Made by a program: the position numbers and the translations under genes
Part shown: one piece after another, positions 49,032 to 56,469 of the stretch
Numbering within the stretch: position 1 is the stretch's first letter
Layout: each line of letters opens with the position of its first letter
NCBI RefSeq assembly: GCF_000718325.1
Contig: NZ_JOFV01000003.1
Span: 1-64,000, forward strand
Length of the DNA: 64,000 nt
Reading direction: 5' to 3'
From: Oerskovia turbata
Lineage (GTDB): Bacteria > Actinomycetota > Actinomycetes > Actinomycetales > Cellulomonadaceae
Notes under the pieces: model-generated
What the model was told of the DNA's origin: nothing
What the model saw: only the letters and a program-made list of their open reading frames with translations
Databases searched by the model: none

Positions 49032-49215
49032 AACCTAGGCGCGCGGCATCCTGGTGTCAACCGAGCAGCAGAGAGCCCCCGACGACGAGGCACCGACGAC
49101 GCGACGAGCCCCAGGAAACCGCGGCCGCCACGGACCCCGGGCTCGCCCGGCACCAGCGCAGCGATAGGCTCGGGGAGCACCCGACGGCCGGGGCACGAGC
49201 AGAGAGGTGGCGACG

Positions 49216-50310
49216 ATGACACTGACGCAAGTTGCGCAACACGCAGGCGTCTCGACGTCGACGGCCTCCCGCTACCTGCGCGGCCAGCTCAACGTCCAGC
49301 CCGAGACCGCGGCCCGGATCGACGCCGCCGTCGCCGCGCTCGACTACCGCGGCGCCACCACGAACCGCAGCGCCCGCACCACCCGGGCGGGCGCAGGACC
49401 GCACGCGCGCACCGACGCCGGGCAGGGCGTCGTGGCGCTCGTCGTGCCCGACTTCACCAACCCGTTCTTCACGACCCTCGCCGAGGAGTGCGCCGACCTC
49501 GCGGCCTCACGCCAGATCCCCCTGGTCGTCGCCGTCTCTGGCAAGCACGGCGAGCGCGACGGCGGCCTCAGCCCGCTCATCGGGGGCAGCGACGTGCTGG
49601 GCGGCCTGATCTACCTCGGCATGAGCCGCACCGACGAGCGCCTCGCCCGCGCCGTCGAGGACGGGCTGCCCGTCGTCGTGATCGACGAGGAGATCGACCT
49701 CGACCTCGCGGTCGACACCGTGACCGTCGACAACTACGGCGGCGCCTACCAGGCCACCAGGTACCTCATCCAGCAGGGGCACCGCCGGATCGCCCACGTC
49801 GCCGGCCCGCCCGAGCTCTCCACGACCCAGGAACGCAAGCGCGGCTACGTCGACGCGCTCACCGACGCGGGACTGGCCGTCGACCCCGAGCTGGTCCGCC
49901 ACGGCCCGTACACCGAGCAGTTCGGCGCCTCGACCTTCCCCTACCTGACCCGCCCCGGGAACGCCCCCACCGCGGTGTTCGTGGGCAGCGACATCGTGGC
50001 CGTCGGGATGCTCGGTGCCGCCGAGCTCCACGGCATCCGCATCCCCGAGGACCTGTCGGTCGTGGGCTGCGACGGCATCCGCATCGGCCAGTGGCTGCGC
50101 CCCCAGCTCACGACGCTCGAGCAGCCCGTCGCGGCGCTCGCGCTCGCGGCGGTCGACGCCCTCGAACGCGCCATGGCCCGCCGCGGCGACGACGCCCCCG
50201 GCTCCCCCGACGACGCCGACGACGCCGACGACGCCGCGGAGCCCGCCCGCACGGTCCTGCCGCTCCACCTGGTCATCCGCGGCTCGGTCGCGCCGCCGTC
50301 GGGCCCCTGA
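49216..50310 (+). CDS. LacI-family transcriptional regulator
   Basis: 364 residues from the ATG at 49216; the GTG nine bases upstream is an alternative. N-terminal helix-turn-helix TLTQVAQHAGVSTSTASRYLRGQLNVQPETAARIDAAVAALDYR, then the periplasmic-binding-like sensor domain (VVALVVPDFTNPFFTTLAEECADLA...VVVIDEEID...TRYLIQQGHRRIAHVAGPPE...VGMLGAAELHGIRIPEDLSVVGCDG). An acidic Asp/Ala repeat (SPDDADDADDAAEPA) interrupts the C-terminal end. Likely represses the divergent four-gene operon and itself; one operator copy lies in its own first codons. Confidence 0.94.
   Translation: MTLTQVAQHAGVSTSTASRYLRGQLNVQPETAARIDAAVAALDYRGATTNRSARTTRAGAGPHARTDAGQGVVALVVPDFTNPFFTTLAEECADLAASRQIPLVVAVSGKHGERDGGLSPLIGGSDVLGGLIYLGMSRTDERLARAVEDGLPVVVIDEEIDLDLAVDTVTVDNYGGAYQATRYLIQQGHRRIAHVAGPPELSTTQERKRGYVDALTDAGLAVDPELVRHGPYTEQFGASTFPYLTRPGNAPTAVFVGSDIVAVGMLGAAELHGIRIPEDLSVVGCDGIRIGQWLRPQLTTLEQPVAALALAAVDALERAMARRGDDAPGSPDDADDADDAAEPARTVLPLHLVIRGSVAPPSGP
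49231..49240. promoter_or_regulatory. LacI-type operator inside the lacI coding region
   Basis: GTTGCGCAAC, identical to the core of the site at 49022-49031, coincides with codons for QVAQ in the DNA-binding helix. About 209 bp from the intergenic pair, a distance that would allow DNA looping. Confidence 0.6.
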
Positions 50311-50479
50311 CACCCGGGTTCGCGTTCGTGCAGTCCGTCGTCGCCCTGGTCTCGGTGCTCGTCTCGGCGAGCCTCTTCCCGGGAGCAGGCTGGTCGCCGC
50401 GGCCTTCACCGTCCGCGCGCTGAGCCGCGACGTGAACGACCGCTGCACCGGCCCGGCACCGTGCTCGCCCGGGGCGTCG

Positions 50480-51184
50480 TCACCGGGTGGCCGCCGTGAT
50501 GGTCTCGAGGAGCGACCCGATCACGACGAGGTAGATGAGCGCGAAGAACACCGTGTAGAGGCCGCTGAACAGCAGTGCGTCGCGCACCTTGCCGGGCCCA
50601 CGGAAGTAGCGGACGAACTTCCGGAGGAACCCGACGGGGTGCATCAGGTCCCAGCTGTTGAAGCGGATGTAGCGCCCCAGGTAGATGCCGAACGAGACGA
50701 GCACGAGGATCACGACGACCACGAGCCACGACGCCGGGCGCAGGAAGGGCTGGCGGTCGTCGGGGAAGCGCAGCACGGCGTAGAACATCTGGACCAGGAA
50801 GATGTTGACGACGGTGTTGAGCACCCCGGACATCGCGAGGGTCAGGACCGCGACGATGTCGTACCAGAGCGGCACGTCCTCGCCGTCCTTGCGGTGGCTG
50901 AAGTTGAGCTCGGTCACGAGGTACCCGGCGTTGGGGAGCAGCAGGAGCCAGATCGCGAAGCCCGCGACCGCGAGGGTCGCGACGAGCCAGGGCGCCGCCC
51001 CGGCCGCGACGAGCGCGAGGTCCACGACGATCAGGGCCGTCAGCACGAGCACGGGCAGCACCGACAGCCCGATGTTGAGCAGCATCGGGCGGTAGACCTC
51101 GGTGCGGAACAGGGGCGCGCGCAGGAGGACCAGGGCGAACGCGAAGACGTTGACGAGGATCACGCCGAGGAACAGCAGGGTCAT
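50480..51184 (-). CDS. DUF1361 membrane protein
   Basis: 234 residues from the ATG at 51184. Seven hydrophobic segments. LLLPNAGYLVTELNFSHRKDGEDVPLWYDIVAVLTLAMSGVLN, including the PNAGYLVTEL and PLWYD blocks, and FGIYLGRYIRFNSWDL are the DUF1361 signature. The function is unknown. It converges on lacI and is divergent from narK. The gap from lacI (50311-50479) shows no strong hairpin. Confidence 0.9.
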   Translation of the reverse strand: MTLLFLGVILVNVFAFALVLLRAPLFRTEVYRPMLLNIGLSVLPVLVLTALIVVDLALVAAGAAPWLVATLAVAGFAIWLLLLPNAGYLVTELNFSHRKDGEDVPLWYDIVAVLTLAMSGVLNTVVNIFLVQMFYAVLRFPDDRQPFLRPASWLVVVVILVLVSFGIYLGRYIRFNSWDLMHPVGFLRKFVRYFRGPGKVRDALLFSGLYTVFFALIYLVVIGSLLETITAATR

Positions 51185-51356
51185 GGGTGGGGCCTTCGTG
51201 GTGCGGCGTGGGCGGGACGTGGGGACCACGCTAGGGCCCGACGGCGTCTTCGCCAGCCCGCGCGACACGTCACCTGCGCGGATAGCGTGGGTCGGGCGGG
51301 AATCTCGAGCTCCACCGTTTCGTCCGACGACGGGCGACCGACCCCTGGGAGTCACA

Positions 51357-52610
51357 GTGACGCATCCTGACGAACCAGCCGCGCCGGTGACGTCGGGCGC
51401 TGGGCAGGGGGCGCCGTCGCCGACCGCCGATGCCCCGTCGGGCGGGTCCGCGACGCTCATGCTGATCCTCGCCACGATCGGGTTCGCGGTGAACTTCTGG
51501 GCGTGGGCGCTCATCAGCCCGCTCGGCGGCGCGTACAGCACGGCGCTCGGCCTGTCGGCGGTCCAGCAGTCGGTGCTGGTCGCGGTGCCGGTGGTCGTGG
51601 GTTCACTGGGCCGGATCCCGGTGGGAGCGCTCACGGACCGCTTCGGCGCGCGCATCATGTTCCCGCTGGTGAGCGCGGCCACGATCGTGCCGGTGCTGTT
51701 CATCGGGTTCGTCGCGGACAGCTTTCTGCTGCTCCTCCTGGGCGGGTTCTTCCTGGGGCTGGGCGGTACGGCGTTCGCGGTCGGGGTGCCGTTCGTCAAC
51801 GCCTGGTACCCGCCCGCGCGGCGCGGGACGGCGCTGGGGATCTTCGGGATCGGGATGGGCGGCACCGCGATCTCGGCGTTCACGACCGTGCGGATCACCG
51901 ACACGTACGGCAAGAGCGCGCCGTTCGTGCTCGTGGCGTGCGTCCTGGCGGTGTACGCGGTCGTCTCGTGGCTGCTCGTGCGCGACTCCCCGGACCGCAA
52001 GCCGGCCGCGCGCGGGAACTTCCTGGCACGCACGTGGGCGACGTTCAGGCTCCCCGCGACGCTCCAGCTCTCGTGGCTGTACGCCGTGGGGTTCGGCGGG
52101 TTCGTCGCGTTCAGCGTGTACCTGCCGACGTTCCTGGTGAACGCCTACCACCTGACGGCCGCCGACGCCGCCGCGCGGACCGCCGGGTTCGTGGTGCTCG
52201 CGGTCGCGTGCCGACCCATCGGCGGGACGCTCTCGGACCGGTTCGGCGGCATCCCGGTGTCGGTCGCGTGCTTCGCGCTCGTCACGGTGCTCGCGGCGGT
52301 CGTCGCCTTCCAGCCGGATCTCGTGCCGGTCGGGACCGTCGCGTTCCTGGGCCTCGCGGTGGGGCTCGGTGCGTCGTCGGGCGCGACGTTCGAGCTCGTC
52401 GCCAAGGTCGCTCCGCAGGACAAGGTCGGCGCCGTGACCGGGCTCGTGGGGGCTGCGGGCGGGCTGGGCGGGTTCATCCCCCCGCTCATCATGGGCGCGG
52501 TGTACCAGCTCAACGGGGACTACGGTCTGGGCTTCGCGGCGCTCGCGGTGACGGCGCTGCTGACGCTGCTGTTCACGCTGGGTCCGGTGCGGCGCGGTAC
52601 GCGGAGCTAA
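51357..52610 (+). CDS. narK: Nitrate/nitrite transporter (NarK type, MFS)
   Basis: 417 residues from a GTG at 51357 (GGGAG upstream). Twelve transmembrane segments; FAVNFWAWALISPLGG, GRIPVGALTDRFGARIMF, FAVGVPFVNAWYPPARRGTALGIFGIGMGGTAISAF, and AVTGLVGAAGGLGGFIPPLIMG are the nitrate-signature regions of the NNP family. It imports nitrate and/or exports nitrite. Upstream of the molybdenum-cofactor genes and narGHJI, so it serves respiratory nitrate reduction. Confidence 0.93.
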   Translation: MTHPDEPAAPVTSGAGQGAPSPTADAPSGGSATLMLILATIGFAVNFWAWALISPLGGAYSTALGLSAVQQSVLVAVPVVVGSLGRIPVGALTDRFGARIMFPLVSAATIVPVLFIGFVADSFLLLLLGGFFLGLGGTAFAVGVPFVNAWYPPARRGTALGIFGIGMGGTAISAFTTVRITDTYGKSAPFVLVACVLAVYAVVSWLLVRDSPDRKPAARGNFLARTWATFRLPATLQLSWLYAVGFGGFVAFSVYLPTFLVNAYHLTAADAAARTAGFVVLAVACRPIGGTLSDRFGGIPVSVACFALVTVLAAVVAFQPDLVPVGTVAFLGLAVGLGASSGATFELVAKVAPQDKVGAVTGLVGAAGGLGGFIPPLIMGAVYQLNGDYGLGFAALAVTALLTLLFTLGPVRRGTRS

Positions 52611-52673
52611 GGTCCCTGCGCAGCGGCGTGCCCGGTCGTGGGTCTGACCGACGTGACGGCCTACGGTGTCCCC

Positions 52674-54044
52674 ATGGACCTCCACGCCCTGGACCAGTCG
52701 TCGCAAGCGCCCTCTGCGGGGGGCCGGTCGCACCCTGACGGCGGGTCCGCGAGCGCCGACGCCTCGTTGTCCCGCGGGATGACGGTCGACGAGTACCGCG
52801 ACCACGTCCTCGCGCTGGTCTCGCCGCTGGCCGCGGAGCCCGTGGCGCTCGACGAGCTCGCGACCGCCGCCCCGGCACGGCGTGTGCTGGCCGAGGACGT
52901 CCGGTCCCTCCTGGACGTCCCCCGCTTCGACGCCTCGGCCATGGACGGGTACGCGCTGCGCGGCGCGGACCTCTTGTCCGCGACGCCCGACGCCCCGGTC
53001 GTGCTGCGGGTCGTGGGCGACATCGCCGCAGCGCCCTCCGCCGCCCCCTCTGCCGAGGCAGGCCCTCCCGGCGAAGCCGTCCGCATCATGACGGGCGCTC
53101 CCGTGCCGGACGGGTGCGACGTCGTCGTGCCCGTGGAGCGGACCTCGACGCGACGCTTCGTGCCCGGCGCGCCCCTGGACGAGCGGATCGAGGTGTACGA
53201 GCCGTCGCGCCCCAACATCCGCCGCCGTGCCGAGGACGTCGCGGTCGGCGACCTGGTCGCCGCGGCGGGCTCCCCGACGACCCCGCGCCTCATCTCGGCC
53301 GCGGCCTCGGCGGGGCACGCGACCCTCCCGGTGCACCGCGTCCCGCGCGTCGCGGTCCTCTCGACGGGCAGCGAGCTGGTCCCGGTCGGGACGGCGCCCG
53401 GACCGGGCCAGATCCCGGACTCCAACTCGCTCCTGCTCGCGGCGTGCGTGCGCGACGCGGGCGGCGTCCCGGTGCGCGTGGGCGCGGTCCCGGACACGGC
53501 GGAGGCGCTGCGCGCGGTGCTCGACGACGTCGCCCCCCACGTGGACCTGATCGTCACCTCGGGCGGGGTCAGCGCGGGCGCGTTCGACGTCGTCAAGGAG
53601 GTCCTGTCCGGCCCGCAGGAGGCGCCGGGCGGACCGGCCGGGGGGCCGTCCGAGGTGCGGCTCGTCGCGGTCGGGATGCAGCCCGGCAAGCCGCAGGCGG
53701 CCGCCCGCTGGCGCGGCACCCCCCTGCTCGGCGTGCCCGGCAACCCGGTGAGCGCGTACGTGTCCTTCCGGGCGTTCGTACGCCCGGCGGTGCGCCGCCT
53801 CGCGGGCCACCCGGAACCGGTCGAACCGCTCGTCGAGCGTGTCGCTGCCGAGGGCTGGCGCTCCCCGGCGGGGCGTCAGCAGTTCCTCCCGGTGCGCTTC
53901 GTCGGGCCCGACGGCGTCGCACCCGTCGGGCCCGGCGCGCACCACGTGTCGGCGCTCACGCGGGCCGACGCGATCGCGGTCGTCCCGCCCGAGGTCGAGG
54001 CGGTTGGGACGGGCGAGGTCGTGCGTGTCATGGTGATCGCATGA
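52674..54044 (+). CDS. moeA: Molybdopterin molybdenumtransferase
   Basis: 456 residues from the ATG at 52674; a GTG at 52638 would add 12. MTVDEYRDHVLALVSPL opens the conserved part. MoeA domains: LLDVPRFDASAMDGYALRG, VRIMTGAPVPDGCDVVVPVE, the MoaB-like VAVLSTGSELVPVGTAPGPGQIPDSNSLLLAA...VDLIVTSGGVSAGAFDVVKE, and PLLGVPGNPVSAYVSF. It inserts molybdate into adenylylated molybdopterin. It overlaps moaC by ATGA. First gene of the Moco unit. Confidence 0.95.
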   Translation: MDLHALDQSSQAPSAGGRSHPDGGSASADASLSRGMTVDEYRDHVLALVSPLAAEPVALDELATAAPARRVLAEDVRSLLDVPRFDASAMDGYALRGADLLSATPDAPVVLRVVGDIAAAPSAAPSAEAGPPGEAVRIMTGAPVPDGCDVVVPVERTSTRRFVPGAPLDERIEVYEPSRPNIRRRAEDVAVGDLVAAAGSPTTPRLISAAASAGHATLPVHRVPRVAVLSTGSELVPVGTAPGPGQIPDSNSLLLAACVRDAGGVPVRVGAVPDTAEALRAVLDDVAPHVDLIVTSGGVSAGAFDVVKEVLSGPQEAPGGPAGGPSEVRLVAVGMQPGKPQAAARWRGTPLLGVPGNPVSAYVSFRAFVRPAVRRLAGHPEPVEPLVERVAAEGWRSPAGRQQFLPVRFVGPDGVAPVGPGAHHVSALTRADAIAVVPPEVEAVGTGEVVRVMVIA

Positions 54045-54514
54045 GCGAGTTCACCCACCTCGACGAGCGCGGCCACGCCCGCATGGTCGACGTCACCCTC
54101 AAGCAGCCGACCGTCCGTTCCGCGACCGCGACGGGTGTCGTCCGGTGCGGCCCGCACATCGTCGCGGCCCTGCGTTCGGGCGAGGTCCCCAAGGGCGACG
54201 TGCTCGCGGTCGCGCGCATCGCGGGCATCCAGGGCGCCAAGAAGACGGCCGAGCTGCTGCCGCTCGCGCACATCATCGGGGTGCACGGCGCGGCCGTGGA
54301 CCTCGACGTCCAGGACCACGGCGTGGAGATCAGCGCGACCGTGCGCACCGCGGACCGCACGGGCGTCGAGATGGAGGCGCTCACGGCCGTCGCGGTCGCG
54401 GGTCTCGCGGTCGTCGACATGGTCAAGGGGCTCGACAAGTCGGTCGAGCTCGGTGACATCCGCCTGCAGTCCAAGACGGGCGGCAAGTCGGGCGAGTGGG
54501 TGCGCCCGGTGTGA
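54041..54514 (+). CDS. moaC: Cyclic pyranopterin monophosphate synthase
   Basis: 157 residues. The signature blocks LKQPTVRSATATGVV, GDVLAVARIAGIQGAKKTAELLPLAHII and VRTADRTGVEMEALTAVAVAGLAVVDMVKGLDKSVELGDIRLQSKTGGKSG are all present, including the catalytic Lys/Asp in VDMVKGLDK. It converts the MoaA product to cyclic pyranopterin phosphate. ATGA and GTGA overlaps link it to moeA and mobA. No moaA is in the window. Confidence 0.96.
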   Translation: MSEFTHLDERGHARMVDVTLKQPTVRSATATGVVRCGPHIVAALRSGEVPKGDVLAVARIAGIQGAKKTAELLPLAHIIGVHGAAVDLDVQDHGVEISATVRTADRTGVEMEALTAVAVAGLAVVDMVKGLDKSVELGDIRLQSKTGGKSGEWVRPV

Positions 54515-55167
54515 GCGGGCCCCTGTTCGACGCGGTCGTGCTCGCGGGCGGGCGCGCGCAGCGGCTCGGCACGTCCAAGCCGCAGCTCGTCGTCGCGGGC
54601 GCCCGCCTGCTCGACCACGTGCTGACCGCGACCCGCGAGGCCCGGGCGACGGTCGTCGTCGGGCCGGAGGACCTGGCCTCTGGCGCGTACGTCCTCACGC
54701 GCGAGGACCCGCCGTTCGGCGGTCCCGTCGCGGGGACCGCGGCAGGCCTCGCCGCCCTGCCCGACGGCGCAGCCCCCTGGGTCCTGCTGCTCGCCTGCGA
54801 CGTGCCGCGGGCCGCGGAGGCGGTGCCGCTGCTGGTGGCGGCGGCACAGGGCTCCGCGGGCACCGGCCACGGGATCGACGGCGTGCACCTCGCGCACGAC
54901 GGGCGGGACCAGTGGCTCGTCGGTCTGTACCGGCGCGAGGCCCTCGACGCGGCCGTGGCCCGGCTCGCGGACGACCCGGCACGGGGCGGCCTGCACGGGG
55001 CGCCCGTGCGCCGTCTCGTCTCAGGGATGGAACTCACCCGGGTCGAGGACGTGGTCGGCCTGAGCACCGACGTGGACACGTGGCAGGATGCGGAGCAGTA
55101 CGCGCACCGCGCACGGTTCGACACTCCACGTCACGACCGGCACCGATCTTCGGGAGGCATGGCATGA
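54511..55167 (+). CDS. mobA: Molybdenum cofactor guanylyltransferase-like NTP transferase
   Basis: 218 residues from a GTG at 54511. AVVLAGGRAQRLGTSKPQLVVAG is the nucleotidyltransferase P-loop-like motif (LAGG-x3-R-x-G-x2-K), and FGGPVAGTAAGLAAL...PWVLLLACDVPRA holds the metal-binding Asp. The C-terminal half is shortened compared with E. coli MobA, as is usual in actinobacteria. It would attach GMP to molybdopterin, the form used by NarG. It overlaps the DUF6457 gene. Confidence 0.9.
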   Translation: MSGPLFDAVVLAGGRAQRLGTSKPQLVVAGARLLDHVLTATREARATVVVGPEDLASGAYVLTREDPPFGGPVAGTAAGLAALPDGAAPWVLLLACDVPRAAEAVPLLVAAAQGSAGTGHGIDGVHLAHDGRDQWLVGLYRREALDAAVARLADDPARGGLHGAPVRRLVSGMELTRVEDVVGLSTDVDTWQDAEQYAHRARFDTPRHDRHRSSGGMA

Positions 55168-55490
55168 GCAACCTCGAGCGCTGGGTGGACACCCTCGTCG
55201 ACGAGTTCGACCTCGACCGTGAGGCGGTCGACATCGGGGCGATCCTCGACCTGGCGCGGGACGCCGCGCACCGGGTCGAGCGCCCCGCGGCCCCGCTCAC
55301 GACCTTCATCGCGGGGTACGTCGCCGGGCTGTCCGCCGGGGAGGGCGCCGACCACCCCGGTCTGGACGCCATGGAGCGCGCCACCGAGCTCGCACTGGCG
55401 TGGGAGGTCGAGCCGACGCTCGACGAGGTCGTGACCGACGCAGCGGACCCCGCGGACCCCGCTGACCCGGCGACCCCCGAGAGGGCGTGA
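55164..55490 (+). CDS. DUF6457 protein (Moco-associated)
   Basis: 108 residues from the ATG at 55164, overlapping mobA. MSNLERWVDTLVDEFDLDREAVDIGAILDLARDAAHRVERPAAPLTTFIAGYVAG matches the actinobacterial DUF6457 family, usually encoded next to mobA. It is all-helical and soluble. A role in molybdopterin-guanine dinucleotide formation or its delivery is inferred from constant genetic linkage. The C-terminus is an Asp/Pro/Ala repeat (DPADPADPATP). Confidence 0.9.
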   Translation: MSNLERWVDTLVDEFDLDREAVDIGAILDLARDAAHRVERPAAPLTTFIAGYVAGLSAGEGADHPGLDAMERATELALAWEVEPTLDEVVTDAADPADPADPATPERA

Positions 55491-55491
55491 C

Positions 55492-55728
55492 GTGCCGCAG
55501 GTCCGCTACTTCGCCGGGGCGGCCGAGGCCGCGGGGCTCGAGGCCGAGTCCCTCCCGGGCGCCTCGGTCGGTGAGCTGTTCGCGGCCATGACCGCCCGCC
55601 ATCCCGCGCTCGCCGAGGTGCTGCCGCGCTGCTCGGTCCTCGTGGGCGGCGTCCGGACCAAGGACCACGCGGTGACGCTCGCACCCGACCAGCAGGTCGA
55701 CGTCCTCCCCCCGTTCGCGGGCGGCTGA
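55492..55728 (+). CDS. moaD: MoaD/ThiS-family sulfur carrier
   Basis: 78 residues from a GTG at 55492, one base after the previous stop. It ends in the Gly-Gly (PPFAGG) that is adenylated and thiocarboxylated in MoaD. VRYFAGAAEAAGLEAESLPGASVGELFAAM and VLVGGVRTKDHAVTLAPDQQVDVLPPFAGG are typical of the family. It supplies sulfur for molybdopterin synthase; the partner MoaE is not in the window. Confidence 0.94.
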   Translation: MPQVRYFAGAAEAAGLEAESLPGASVGELFAAMTARHPALAEVLPRCSVLVGGVRTKDHAVTLAPDQQVDVLPPFAGG

Positions 55729-55742
55729 CCCTCACCGCATCC

Positions 55743-55803
55743 GCTGAGTGCGGAGTTCTTGTGCGACACGCCGGGCGTGTCGCACAAGAACTCCGCACTC
55801 AGC
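55743..55803. terminator. 61-bp perfect palindrome between convergent genes
   Basis: 30-bp arms (55743-55772 and 55774-55803) complementary without a mismatch, around a single central G. It starts GCTGAGTGCGGAGTTC. It lies exactly between moaD (stop 55728) and mog (stop 55810) and can act as a terminator for both, or fold as a cruciform. Confidence 0.9.
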
Positions 55804-55809
55804 GACGGA

Positions 55810-56340
55810 TCAGTGGTCGCCGCCCGCGAGCTGCGAGAACACGTGCGGGAGGAGCGGCTCCAGCACGCTCCACCCGTCGCGCACGCCGCCCGGCGAGCCC
55901 GGCAGGTTCACCACGAGCGCCCGCTGACCACGCACACCCGGGGCGGTCCCCACGATCCCCCGTGACAGCACCGCGTTCGGCACGACGGTCGCCCCTCGCC
56001 GCCGGATCGCCTCGGCGACGCCCGGCAGCTCCTGGTCGACGACCTCGGCCGTCCCCTCGGGCGTGAGGTCGCGCGGGCCGATGCCCGTCCCGCCCGTGGT
56101 GATCACGAGCCGCGCCCCCTCGGCCAGCGCGGAGGTGAGGGCGCCGCGGACGGAGTCGACGCCGTCGGGCACGAGACGCGTCGTGATGTGCTCGAAGCCG
56201 CCCGTCTCCAGGAGCGAGACCAGGAGCGGCCCCGAGCGGTCGACGTACTCGCCGCGCGAGCCGCGGTCGGAGACCGTGACGACCGTGACGGTCAGGTGGG
56301 CGAGCGGGAACGTGGCGTGGGGCCCGTCGAACGTGGTCAT
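55810..56340 (-). CDS. mog: MogA/MoaB-family molybdopterin adenylyltransferase
   Basis: 176 residues from the ATG at 56340. VTVVTVSDRGSRGEYVDRSGPLLVSLLE, RLVITTGGTGIGPRDLTPEGTAEVVDQELPGVAEAIRR and LVVNLPGSPGGVRDGWSVLEPLLPHVFSQL are the family's pterin-binding and catalytic blocks. It adenylates molybdopterin before MoeA inserts molybdenum. It is transcribed opposite to the other Moco genes and divergent from narG, in a 129-bp promoter gap. Confidence 0.95.
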   Translation of the reverse strand: MTTFDGPHATFPLAHLTVTVVTVSDRGSRGEYVDRSGPLLVSLLETGGFEHITTRLVPDGVDSVRGALTSALAEGARLVITTGGTGIGPRDLTPEGTAEVVDQELPGVAEAIRRRGATVVPNAVLSRGIVGTAPGVRGQRALVVNLPGSPGGVRDGWSVLEPLLPHVFSQLAGGDH

Positions 56341-56469
56341 GGGAGCACCGTAGACAATCACGGCGCCCCGGGCGAGGAAGCCCCGCTCCCCAGGCGGAAC
56401 CCGCAGGACGTGGGCATACTGCGAGGCAGACGAACGTACAGCACGATCCTGCTCGCCCCAGGAGGTCGC

